64,000 bases of DNA. It comes from Sulfuricella sp. GTDB lineage: Bacteria > Pseudomonadota > Gammaproteobacteria > Burkholderiales > Sulfuricellaceae. Each line of letters begins with the position of its first letter. Position 1 is the stretch's first letter. The notes under the pieces are model-generated. The model did not search any database and had not been told where the DNA came from. It saw only the letters and a list, made by a program, of their open reading frames with translations. Shown here piece after piece: positions 8,893 through 16,710 of the stretch. The translations under genes and the position numbers were made by a program. The DNA is taken from NCBI GenBank assembly GCA_023266195.1, contig JAHFRP010000005.1, positions 62,001-126,000 on the forward strand, read 5' to 3'.

Positions 8893-9414
8893 ATGAGCAA
8901 TCCAGCGAAACGGCGAAGCATACTGGGGTGGCTGGCGGCCGTCCTGGCCGCCGTGCTGCTGGCGGGCGTCCTGCCCGCCAGTGCGCACGACGAGCATGGC
9001 GATCACAAGGTGATCGCCAAGGGGGACAAGTGCGTTGAGGACACCGCCTACATGCGGCGCAACCACATGAAGCTGCTCATGCACCAGCGCGACGAAACCA
9101 TGCACAAGGGGATCCGCACCACGAAATACAGCCTGAAAAACTGTATCGAGTGCCATGCCAACCCCAAGACCGGTAGTGTGGCCAGCAGCAAGGAAGACTT
9201 CTGCATGGGCTGCCACAGCTACGCCGCCGTCAAGCTCGATTGCTTCGAGTGCCATTCCACCAAGCCGAAGGCCGCCGGCGACACGCTGCATCCGATCGTG
9301 GCGCCGTCCGCCCAGCCCGAAGGCAAGGACAAGCAATCCAGCCTGTCCGGCAAAATGCGCTGGCAGATGCAGGCCAACCTGGCGAGCTTGAATGGGGGCG
9401 AGGGAGTCAAATGA
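8893..9414 (+). CDS. dsrJ: DsrJ, periplasmic triheme cytochrome c
   Basis: Periplasmic electron-transfer subunit of DsrMKJOP. The 173-residue protein starts with a positively charged stretch and a hydrophobic signal (WLAAVLAAVLLAGVLPASA). It has three CXXCH haem c sites: C84-C87-H88, C104-C107-H108 and C117-C120-H121. C47 (KCVEDTAYM) is in the place of the unusual cysteine axial ligand reported for A. vinosum DsrJ. The stop overlaps the dsrO start (ATGA). Confidence 0.96.
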   Translation: MSNPAKRRSILGWLAAVLAAVLLAGVLPASAHDEHGDHKVIAKGDKCVEDTAYMRRNHMKLLMHQRDETMHKGIRTTKYSLKNCIECHANPKTGSVASSKEDFCMGCHSYAAVKLDCFECHSTKPKAAGDTLHPIVAPSAQPEGKDKQSSLSGKMRWQMQANLASLNGGEGVK

Positions 9415-10139
9415 GTAAGGTAGATAACAGCCGCAGACTATTTATCGGCGCCGGGGCGGCGGCAACCGCCGGCCTGGTGATCGCGCCGGGCGTGACCCTG
9501 CTGGATCTGGCCCATGCCCGTCCGGCCGGCGAGGCGGCATCCAGCACGAAGCGCTGGGGCCTGCTGATCGACAGCAGCAAATGTGCCACCGGCTGCACCG
9601 ATTGCGTGACCGCCTGCGGCAAGGAAAACGGCTTTGGCTCTACTGGCCACCCGGAAACCGACGCGCAGTGGATCCGCAAGGTCGAACTGAAGGAAATCAA
9701 GAGCGGCAACAGCCATTCGCTGCCGATGATGTGCCAGCACTGCGCCGAGCCGCCATGCGTGGACGTGTGCCCGACCGGCGCCTCGTTCAAGCGCGCCGAC
9801 GGCATCGTGCTGGTGGATCGCCATATCTGCATCGGCTGCCGCTATTGCATGATGGCTTGCCCGTACAAGGCGCGTTCCTTCGTGCACGAAGAGCACGAAG
9901 ACCAGAATCCCGAGGTGCCGCGCGGCAAAGGCTGCGTCGAAGGCTGTACGCTGTGCGTGCATCGCATCGACCGCGACCAGCAGCCGGCTTGCGTCGAATC
10001 CTGCAAGGAAGGCGCGATGCTGTTCGGCGACCTGAACGATCCGAACAGCGAAATTTCCAAACGCATTGCTACCTACGCCACCACGCAAGTTCGCGCCGAT
10101 CTGGGGCTGAACACCGGTGTGCGCTATCAGGGGATTTGA
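9411..10139 (+). CDS. dsrO: DsrO, periplasmic iron-sulfur subunit of DsrMKJOP
   Basis: HybA/NrfC-like ferredoxin subunit exported by the Tat system. From ATG 9411 (overlapping the dsrJ stop as ATGA) the protein is 242 residues and begins with a twin-arginine signal, SRRLFIGAGAAATAG. At least three cysteine clusters bind [4Fe-4S] centres: CATGCTDCVTACGKENG, CQHCAEPPCVDVCPTGA and CIGCRYCMMACPYKARSF. A later CTLCVHR with CVESC completes the set. The reading frame is open upstream to 9240, but the Tat signal and overlap fix the start. Confidence 0.95.
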   Translation: MSKVDNSRRLFIGAGAAATAGLVIAPGVTLLDLAHARPAGEAASSTKRWGLLIDSSKCATGCTDCVTACGKENGFGSTGHPETDAQWIRKVELKEIKSGNSHSLPMMCQHCAEPPCVDVCPTGASFKRADGIVLVDRHICIGCRYCMMACPYKARSFVHEEHEDQNPEVPRGKGCVEGCTLCVHRIDRDQQPACVESCKEGAMLFGDLNDPNSEISKRIATYATTQVRADLGLNTGVRYQGI

Positions 10140-10144
10140 ACGCC

Positions 10145-11341
10145 ATGAACTTTGAAGCCTTCCGCAAAATTGAAAACAGCGTGTTTTACGCGCTGCTGGG
10201 CGTGTTCGGCCTGATCGCGGCGGCCGGGATGGGCGCCGCCTACTACATGGAATCGCACGGTCACGTGGTGACCGGCATGACCAACCAGATCGTCTGGGGC
10301 ATGCCCCACGTGTTCGCCATCTTCCTGATCGTGGCCGCGTCCGGGGTGCTTAACCTGGCCTCGCTGGGTTCGGTATTCGGCATCAAGGTATACAAAGTGC
10401 GCGGCATGCTGTCCGGCCTCCTGGCCATCGCCATGCTGGCCGGCGGCCTGACCGTGCTGATGCTGGATCTGGGCCGTTCCGACCGTCTTATCGTGGCGAT
10501 GACGCACCTCAACCTCACCTCGGTGTTCGCCCTCAACGTGTTCCTCTACACCGGCTTCTTTTCCATCGTCGCCGTCTACATCTGGACCATGATGGATCGC
10601 AAGATGCACGACTACTCCAAGTACGTCGGCTTCGCCGCCTTCATCTGGCGCCTTGCGCTGACCACCGGTACCGGCGCCATCTTCGCCTTCCTGGTCGCAC
10701 GCCAGGCCTATGGCACCGCACTGTTGCCGCCGATGTTCATCATCATGTCGTTCTCGTTCGGGCTGGCGGTGTTCCTGCTGGTGCAGACCGCGATGTTCCG
10801 CTGGAACAACCGCAAGCTGGATCCGACCATTCAGCGCCGCCTGAAGAATCTGCTGGCGGTTTTCGTCGCCGCGGTGCTGTACTTCACCCTGGTCTATCAC
10901 ATGACCAACCTGTACTTCGCCAAGCAGACCGCGTTCGAGCACTTCATCCTGCTGAACGGCGGAATCTACACCACGCTATTCTGGGTCGGGCAGATTTTAC
11001 TCGGCAGCCTGTTGCCGCTGGCGATCCTGTTCCATCCGGAAATGGGCAGGAAATGCAACTGGGTGATCGTCGCATCGCTGCTGGTGATTTTCGGCGGCTT
11101 CGCCCAGCTGTATGTTCTGCTTATCGGCGGTCAGGCTTACCCGCTCAGCATCTTCCCCGGCTACGAGGCGAGCAGCAGCTTCTTCGACGGCCGCATCAAC
11201 CCCTACAACCCGAGCCTGCCGGAATTCCTGCTGGGCTTCGGCGGCATCGCCATCGCCGCGCTGATCACCACGGTCGCGGTCAGGGTGCTGCCTTTCCTGC
11301 CGGACGACAGCGTCCTCCACGGCGAAACCGTCGGCGAGTAA
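10145..11341 (+). CDS. dsrP: DsrP, NrfD-family integral membrane subunit
   Basis: Polytopic membrane subunit of DsrMKJOP, thought to exchange electrons with the quinone pool. The 398-residue protein starts at ATG 10145, 5 bp after the dsrO stop; the frame is open far upstream but that part overlaps dsrO. About ten hydrophobic helices are visible, typical of NrfD/PsrC proteins (for example FGLIAAAGMGAAYYM, IFLIVAASGVLNLASLG). No cysteine haem motifs are present. Confidence 0.95.
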   Translation: MNFEAFRKIENSVFYALLGVFGLIAAAGMGAAYYMESHGHVVTGMTNQIVWGMPHVFAIFLIVAASGVLNLASLGSVFGIKVYKVRGMLSGLLAIAMLAGGLTVLMLDLGRSDRLIVAMTHLNLTSVFALNVFLYTGFFSIVAVYIWTMMDRKMHDYSKYVGFAAFIWRLALTTGTGAIFAFLVARQAYGTALLPPMFIIMSFSFGLAVFLLVQTAMFRWNNRKLDPTIQRRLKNLLAVFVAAVLYFTLVYHMTNLYFAKQTAFEHFILLNGGIYTTLFWVGQILLGSLLPLAILFHPEMGRKCNWVIVASLLVIFGGFAQLYVLLIGGQAYPLSIFPGYEASSSFFDGRINPYNPSLPEFLLGFGGIAIAALITTVAVRVLPFLPDDSVLHGETVGE

Positions 11342-11455
11342 ACGCGAGACGCGGGGAGCGGCACGCTCCTCGCGCTTCGCCGGAACGCGCAGCCGGGAAC
11401 TTATCGGATTCGGCGATGCCCATTACACGTTTTACACGTTAAGCGAATTCCGACC

Positions 11456-12895
11456 ATGTCCCGCCTGCTGATTTCTGCCGCGCACAAATCCTCCGGAAAA
11501 ACCACCGTCTCCATCGGCCTGTGCGCCGCATTGCGGGCGCGGGGAACCGTGGTGCAGCCGTTCAAGAAGGGCCCCGACTACATCGATCCGATGTGGCTGT
11601 CCACCGCCAGCGGGCGCAGCTGCCGCAACCTCGATTTCTACCTGATGGAGCGGGACGAGATCGTCGCCTCCTTCGTCCGCCACTCGGCGGGCGCCGACAT
11701 CAGCCTGATCGAAGGCAACAAGGGGCTGTACGACGGACTCGACCTCGACGGCAGCAACAGCAACGCCGCGCTCGCGGGCCTGCTCAAGGCGCCGGTGGTG
11801 CTGGTGATCGACGCGCGCGGCATGACTCGCGGCATCGCCCCGCTGATCCTGGGCTACCAGGCGTTCGACCGGGAAATCACCATCGCCGGGGTGATCCTCA
11901 ACAACCTCGGCGGCGCCCGCCACGAGAGCAAGCTGCGTGCGGTGATCGAACACTATACCGACGTGCCGGTGATCGGCGCGGTGCACCACGACAAGCGGCT
12001 GGAGATCGTCGAGCGCCACCTCGGCCTGATGCCCAGCAACGAAGCCGCGGCGGCCGCGCGCCGGGTGGAAGAGATCGGCGCGCTGGTCGGCGCGCAGGTG
12101 GACCTCGACCGGCTGCTGGCCGTCGCGGCCGAGGCTCCGCCGCTATCTGCGCCGATCCAGGCCGGGGTCGAGGCGGCGGTCGCGCCGCATGCGCCGAAAG
12201 TGCGCATCGGCTGGGCGAAAGACCAGGCTTTCGGCTTTTATTACGCCGACGACCTCGACGCCCTGCGCGCGGCCGGGGCCGAGCTGGTGCCGCTCGACAC
12301 GCTGCGCGACCGGCACTTGCCCGAGGTGGACGGCTTGTTCATCGGCGGCGGCTTCCCCGAATTGTTCATGGCGGAACTGGAAGCCAATACCTCACTGCGC
12401 GCGGAAATCGGCGCCGCCATCGATCGCGGCCTGCCGGCCTATGCCGAGTGCGGCGGGCTGATGTACCTGGCGCGCACGCTGACCTGGCACGGCGAGACGC
12501 ACGACATGGTCGGAATCATTCCGGGCGACGTGGTGATGCACGAAAAACCGGTCGGGCGCGGCTACATCCGCCTGCGCGAAACCGGGGAAAATGCCTGGCC
12601 GGCGCCCGCCGCGCAGGCTCCCGCCGAGGTGCGCGGCCACGAGTTCCATTATTCCAGCCTGGACAACCTGGACCCCGGACAGCTGAAATTCGCCTACGAG
12701 GTCAAGCGCGGCCACGGCATCGACGGTCGCCGCGACGGCATCGTCTACAAAAACCTGCTGGCTTCCTATGCCCACCTGCGCAGCCTGGACAGCTATAACT
12801 GGGCCGCGCGCTTCGTCGCTTTCGTGCGCGACAGGGCGGGCAAGAACGGCGGCCACGCCGCACCAGACGGGGACCGGTTCGGCCGCGCCGCCTGA
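11456..12895 (+). CDS. dsrN: DsrN, sirohaem amidase (CbiA/CobB-like)
   Basis: Glutamine-dependent amidotransferase that converts sirohaem to sirohaem amide, the DsrAB cofactor. The 479-residue protein has an N-terminal P-loop (SSGKTTVSIG, about residues 12-21) and the ATP-binding domain of cobyrinic acid a,c-diamide synthases. A class-I glutaminase domain follows, with the nucleophile C332 in YAECGGLMYL. It lies 114 bp after dsrP, and no corrin pathway genes are nearby, which favours DsrN over CobB. Confidence 0.94.
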   Translation: MSRLLISAAHKSSGKTTVSIGLCAALRARGTVVQPFKKGPDYIDPMWLSTASGRSCRNLDFYLMERDEIVASFVRHSAGADISLIEGNKGLYDGLDLDGSNSNAALAGLLKAPVVLVIDARGMTRGIAPLILGYQAFDREITIAGVILNNLGGARHESKLRAVIEHYTDVPVIGAVHHDKRLEIVERHLGLMPSNEAAAAARRVEEIGALVGAQVDLDRLLAVAAEAPPLSAPIQAGVEAAVAPHAPKVRIGWAKDQAFGFYYADDLDALRAAGAELVPLDTLRDRHLPEVDGLFIGGGFPELFMAELEANTSLRAEIGAAIDRGLPAYAECGGLMYLARTLTWHGETHDMVGIIPGDVVMHEKPVGRGYIRLRETGENAWPAPAAQAPAEVRGHEFHYSSLDNLDPGQLKFAYEVKRGHGIDGRRDGIVYKNLLASYAHLRSLDSYNWAARFVAFVRDRAGKNGGHAAPDGDRFGRAA

Positions 12896-12929
12896 TTTGA
12901 AAACTTGAACCTTTGACGAGGAGAAACAG

Positions 12930-13289
12930 ATGATTAAAGTAACCGCCGACGCCGCCGAGCAAATCCGCCAGGCCGCCGTTCAGAGCAACGCCGAAGGGCT
13001 GTTCCTGCGCATCGCCGCCCGCCGCGGCGAAGATGGCTCGATCGAATACGGCATGGGCTTCGACGAGCAAAGCGAGGAAGACCTGCTGGTCGAGTCCGAA
13101 GGCGTCACCGTGCTGGTGTCGCCGAATTATGCGACGCTGCTGACCGGCGCCGTGCTCGATTTCGTCGAAATGAATCCGGGCGACCGCCGCTTCATCTTCA
13201 TCAATCCCAACGACACCGGCGGCTCCTGTTCCAGCTCGTCCGGCAGCAGTGGCGGCGGCTGCGGCGGCTGCGGCGGCGGCTGCCACTGA
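12930..13289 (+). CDS. dsrR: DsrR, A-type-carrier-like (IscA fold) protein with Gly/Cys tail
   Basis: IscA-like protein of the dsr cluster; in A. vinosum it lacks the Fe-S cysteines and affects dsr expression after transcription. The 119-residue sequence has no cysteine in its first 99 residues, including the position of the first IscA ligand. It then ends in a low-complexity Ser/Gly tail with C100, C111, C114 and C118 (GGCGGCGGGCH). A strong ACGAGGAGA site (12917-12925) precedes ATG 12930. The tail could bind metal or simply be a repeat-expanded end; the sequence alone does not settle this. Confidence 0.85.
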   Translation: MIKVTADAAEQIRQAAVQSNAEGLFLRIAARRGEDGSIEYGMGFDEQSEEDLLVESEGVTVLVSPNYATLLTGAVLDFVEMNPGDRRFIFINPNDTGGSCSSSSGSSGGGCGGCGGGCH

Positions 13290-13349
13290 TCGACGCAGGC
13301 GGAATGGGCCGCGCAGCGGCCTTGTCCGCCAAGGCGGCGCACACCATCC

Positions 13350-14840
13350 ATGGACTTTGACCTCGTCATCATCGGCAGCGGTCCGGGGGGCTACAAGGCC
13401 GCGATTACCGCCGCCCATCTCGGCGCCAGGGTGGCGCTGGTGGAAAAGGGCCTGCCGGGCGGAGTGTGCCTGAACCAGGGCTGCATCCCGAAAAAAACCC
13501 TGCTCCATCTCGCCTCGCTCATCGAGGACGTGAACGGCCTGCAGGGACGCGGCCTGATCGGCCAGGTACGCGGCGACTTCATGGCGGCGATGGCGCACAA
13601 GGACGAGGTCGTCGCCGGCATCCGCGACAATTTCACGGTGTGGCTGAAGCGGCTCGGCGTGCAGGTATTCGTCGGCGAGGGCCGGCTGCTCGGCGACGGC
13701 CGCGTCGGTGTCGCGCCGGTGCGGCAGCCGGTGCCGGTCGAGGCCGGCGCGCCGTTCGCCGACAAGGAAAAGCTGACCGTCACCGAGCCGCTTGAACTGC
13801 GCGCCAGGCGCATCATCATCGCCACCGGCTCGGTGCCCAAAGAGCTCGACAACTGCAAGGCCAACGGCCGCGAGATATTGACTTCGCAGGACTTCATGTA
13901 CCGCCTCGACCACCTGCCGGAATCCATCCTGTGCGTCGGCGGCGGCGCAATCGGCGTGGAACTGGGCTTCCTGCTGCACCAGATGGGCTCCCGCGTCGGC
14001 ATCGTCGAGCGTGGCAGCCGCCTGCTCGACCAATCCCATATTTCGGACCGCGCCAGCGCCGTGCTGGAGCGTAAACTCAAGCGCATCGGCGTCGAGGTGC
14101 GCAAGAATGTTTCGGTTGCGGCGAGCCGCATCGTGGAGGGGGGCGTCGAGGTGATTTGCACCGACGGCCGGCGCGACGTCTACCAGCATGTCCTGGTCGC
14201 GGTGGGGCGGCGGCCGATGACGGCGGGCTTGGGGCTGGAGCAGGCCGGGGTGGCGCTGGACGCCGACGGCTTCATCGAGGTGTCGGAATCGCTGGAAAGC
14301 AGCGTGCCCGGCATCTATGCCATCGGCGACGTCAAGCCCGGCCCGATGACCGCCAACGCCGCCCTGCACGACGCCAAGGTGGCGGCGGCCAACGCGATCA
14401 ACGGCAATTGCCTGCGCGGCAATTACCACAAGGTGCCGGTGGTGATCCATTCCGCGCTGGAAATCGCGGCGGTCGGCCTGACCGAGGATCTCGCCGAGCA
14501 GGCCGGCTTCGACGCCGACGTGGCGCGCTCGAACCTGGGCGGTTCCGGCAAGGCGCGCGCGCATCATGCTTGGGAGGGTTTCACCGAGGTGGTGCACGAT
14601 GCCGAGACCGGCCAGCTGTTGGGCGGCTGCATCGTCGGGCCGGAGGCGGGCGAGCAGATTCACATGATGTCGGCCGCCTGCCAGTCCGAGCGCGGCCTGT
14701 GGTTTTTTACCGACATGAGCTACAGCCATCCGTCCTGGTGCGAAGAACTGGAAACCGCCATCGACCCCTACACCTCGGCCTTTTCAAAATCGGGCAAGCA
14801 GGTGTTTCGGCCCGGCATCTTCGCCAAGCAGCAGAAGTAA
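13350..14840 (+). CDS. Dihydrolipoamide dehydrogenase-like flavoprotein linked to dsr
   Basis: Class-I pyridine nucleotide-disulfide oxidoreductase of 496 residues. The FAD motif GSGPGG is at residues 9-14. The redox disulfide is C40-X4-C45 (CLNQGCIPKK), the NAD(P) fold is GGGAIGVELG, and the C-terminal dyad H460-P...E465 matches the HPxxxE of true lipoamide dehydrogenases. No E2, H-protein or other 2-oxoacid dehydrogenase gene is nearby. It is co-oriented 60 bp after dsrR and occupies the dsrS position. A role in reoxidising a lipoyl or thiol carrier in sulfur metabolism is inference. Confidence 0.85.
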   Translation: MDFDLVIIGSGPGGYKAAITAAHLGARVALVEKGLPGGVCLNQGCIPKKTLLHLASLIEDVNGLQGRGLIGQVRGDFMAAMAHKDEVVAGIRDNFTVWLKRLGVQVFVGEGRLLGDGRVGVAPVRQPVPVEAGAPFADKEKLTVTEPLELRARRIIIATGSVPKELDNCKANGREILTSQDFMYRLDHLPESILCVGGGAIGVELGFLLHQMGSRVGIVERGSRLLDQSHISDRASAVLERKLKRIGVEVRKNVSVAASRIVEGGVEVICTDGRRDVYQHVLVAVGRRPMTAGLGLEQAGVALDADGFIEVSESLESSVPGIYAIGDVKPGPMTANAALHDAKVAAANAINGNCLRGNYHKVPVVIHSALEIAAVGLTEDLAEQAGFDADVARSNLGGSGKARAHHAWEGFTEVVHDAETGQLLGGCIVGPEAGEQIHMMSAACQSERGLWFFTDMSYSHPSWCEELETAIDPYTSAFSKSGKQVFRPGIFAKQQK

Positions 14841-14865
14841 AAATCCTCGCCGATCCGGGTATAAT

Positions 14866-15100
14866 CCTAGAAACCTCAGTTGACCGCTTGCTATGAGCGT
14901 TAAGGTTTTGGCGCCAAACAACTTCGTCGCATTTTTGTGTTCACCCGTATGGTGAGAACGCTACGGGCCGGATTGCACGGTTTTGCGGGCGCATGGCGTT
15001 GTTGCACCTCCTTGGAATGGAATAGCCATTCCGTGTCGTTGCGCCTAGCCCTGCACCCGCAAAACCGCACACTCCAGCCCGTCCAACTGAGGTTTCTAGG
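14866..15100. mobile_element. MITE-like non-autonomous element, 235 bp
   Basis: The ends are perfect 17-bp inverted repeats, CCTAGAAACCTCAGTTG at 14866-14882 and its complement at 15084-15100. They are flanked by the 5-bp direct repeat ATAAT at 14861-14865 and 15101-15105, the signature of transposition. No transposase is encoded. Internal dyads include a GGTTTTGCGGG stretch (14979-14989) with its complement (15055-15065), and GGAATGG/CCATTCC at 15014-15032. The CC start and 5-bp duplication resemble IS1380-family ends (inference). It separates the dsr operon from slmA. Confidence 0.82.
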
Positions 15101-15136
15101 ATAATCCTGCAAAAATCATCCCGAGGAACGACGAAC

Positions 15137-15715
15137 ATGCCACCAGCCAAACCCGGAGAGCGCAAGCTCCAGATCCTGCAAACCCTGGCGGAAATGCTGC
15201 AAAATCCGCACGGCGAGAAAATCACCACCGCTGCGCTGGCGGGCAGGATCGGCGTTTCCGAGGCGGCGCTCTACCGTCACTTCGCCAGCAAGGCGCAGAT
15301 GTTCGAAGGCCTGATCGAATTCATCGAGCAAACCCTGTTCGGCATGATCAACAAGATCGCCAGCGACGAGCGCAGCGGGGTGAAGCAGATCGAAGCGGCG
15401 CTGCCCCTGCTGCTCGGCTTCGCGCGGAAGAATCCCGGCATGACCCGGGTATTGATCGGCGAGGCGCTGGTCAATGAAGACGCCCGTTTGCAGGCCCGCA
15501 TCAACCAGTTGCAGGACCGGCTCGAAGCCACGCTCAAGCAATCCCTGCGCGTCGCGGCCAGCCAGAATGAAATCCCCGCGGCGACGGATGCCGGCGCTAT
15601 CGCCAACCTGATGATGAGTTTCGTCGTCGGCCGCTGGCACCAGTTCGCCAAGAGCGGTTTCAAGCGCGATCCGATGGAATATTGGGCGGCGCAGTGGCCA
15701 GCGTTGCTGGGGTAG
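15137..15715 (+). CDS. slmA: Nucleoid occlusion factor SlmA (TetR family)
   Basis: TetR-fold DNA-binding protein that blocks FtsZ assembly over the nucleoid. The 192-residue protein has the SlmA-specific helix-turn-helix stretch ITTAALAGRIGVSEAALYRHF and the following LIEFIE, LLLGFARKNPGMTR and RINQL segments that align with E. coli SlmA. ATG 15137 follows GAGGAA (15123-15128). Its promoter region is displaced or replaced by the adjacent MITE-like element. A sulfur-specific regulator was considered because of position, but the sequence points to SlmA. Confidence 0.85.
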   Translation: MPPAKPGERKLQILQTLAEMLQNPHGEKITTAALAGRIGVSEAALYRHFASKAQMFEGLIEFIEQTLFGMINKIASDERSGVKQIEAALPLLLGFARKNPGMTRVLIGEALVNEDARLQARINQLQDRLEATLKQSLRVAASQNEIPAATDAGAIANLMMSFVVGRWHQFAKSGFKRDPMEYWAAQWPALLG

Positions 15716-15755
15716 GCTCGCAGGGCGGGCCACACGGACCTTGCAATTTCTGTAG

Positions 15756-15890
15756 GTCGGTTCAAGCGCAGCGGAACCGACGCTTCGCGTGGCTAGTGTG
15801 GGGCAGGCTTAAGCCTGACATGTGCGGCTGAAGCCGCACCCACAAAGCAGCCTGGCAAGGAATTGTCGGTTCCGCTGCGCTTGAACCGAC
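15756..15890. repeat. Cluster of four palindromic repeats between convergent genes
   Basis: A 26-bp unit GTCGGTTCAAGCGCAGCGGA...C at 15756-15781 recurs in inverted orientation at 15865-15890. Between them lie two perfect palindromes, CAGGCTTAAGCCTG (15804-15817) and GTGCGGCTGAAGCCGCAC (15822-15839). The same 26-bp unit occurs again at 26108-26133. The position between the 3' ends of slmA and moeB suits bidirectional termination or a REP-like element. Confidence 0.8.
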
Positions 15891-15898
15891 TTCGACAT

Positions 15899-16648
15899 TC
15901 AGGGTTTTTTACATACCGGGCAGGCCGGGTCTTTCTTCAGCCTGATCGAGCGCCATTCCATCTGCAAACCGTCGAGCAGCAGTAGCCGGCCATCGAGAGA
16001 TTGGCCGGCGCCGCTCAGGATCTTCAGCGCTTCGGCTGCCTGCATCGAGCCGATGATTCCCACCAGCGGCGCGAACACCCCCATTACCGCGCAACGTTCG
16101 CCTTCTTCCCCTCCAGCTTCGGGAAACAGGCAGTGGTAGCAGGGACTGTCGGGGCGGCGCAGGTCGAACGCCGTCACCTGGCCGTCGAAGCGGATCGCGG
16201 CGCCGGACACCAGCGGTTTGCCGTGGGCGACGCAGGAGCGGTTGACGGCGTGGCGCGTGGCGAAGTTGTCGCTGGCGTCGAGGACGATGTCGGCCTGGGC
16301 GACGAGGTGATCGAGCTCCCGGCCATCGACGCGTTCCGCAACGGCGGTGACGGTCACTTCCGGGTTGATCGCGGCGAGCGTGCGCTGTGCCGACAATGCC
16401 TTGTTGCTGCCGAGGGAATGGGTGAAGTGGGCGATCTGGCGTTGCAGGTTGGTGAGATCGACGCTGTCGCCGTCGCAGAGGGTGATCCTGCCTACGCCGC
16501 CCGCGGCCAGGTAGAGCGCGGCGGGCGAGCCCAGTCCGCCGGCGCCGATGATCAGCGCATGGGCGGCGAGCAGCTTTTCCTGGCCCTCGATGCCGATCTG
16601 CGGCAGCAGGATGTGGCGGCTGTAACGCAGTAGCTGGTTGTCGTCCAT
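15899..16648 (-). CDS. moeB: HesA/MoeB/ThiF family adenylyltransferase
   Basis: E1-like enzyme that adenylates the C-terminus of MoaD or ThiS for sulfur transfer. The 249-residue protein has the nucleotide-binding motif GAGGLGSPAALYLAAGGVG near residue 36. The structural zinc site is made of CYHC and CPVC pairs, and the RQ region after LTNLQRQ is conserved. The symbol is by overall likeness; ThiF cannot be excluded. It is the last gene of the minus-strand run gpmI-envC-ctpA-moeB, 62 bp after ctpA. Confidence 0.8.
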   Translation of the reverse strand: MDDNQLLRYSRHILLPQIGIEGQEKLLAAHALIIGAGGLGSPAALYLAAGGVGRITLCDGDSVDLTNLQRQIAHFTHSLGSNKALSAQRTLAAINPEVTVTAVAERVDGRELDHLVAQADIVLDASDNFATRHAVNRSCVAHGKPLVSGAAIRFDGQVTAFDLRRPDSPCYHCLFPEAGGEEGERCAVMGVFAPLVGIIGSMQAAEALKILSGAGQSLDGRLLLLDGLQMEWRSIRLKKDPACPVCKKP

Positions 16649-16710
16649 AAGTCGGCGGGTAAAGGGCGGGGGGGTGCGTGCCGCAACCGCGCACCCCTGT
16701 CGCCGGCGCT

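Noticed and set aside
6888-8921. 677-codon minus-strand frame over dsrL
   Set aside because: Shadow of dsrL with His/Ala/Val-rich nonsense composition and no start signal.
9581-11341. 586-codon frame ending with DsrP
   Set aside because: The first 188 codons overlap dsrO in another frame; DsrP starts at 10145.
345-14840. dsr locus as a recent genomic island
   Set aside because: No integrase, tRNA or long direct repeats flank it, and base composition looks like the rest of the window. The adjacent MITE alone is not evidence of island transfer.
15137-15715. TetR gene as a sulfur-specific regulator of dsr
   Set aside because: Sequence aligns with SlmA across its length, including the helix-turn-helix and the LIEFIE and RINQL segments.
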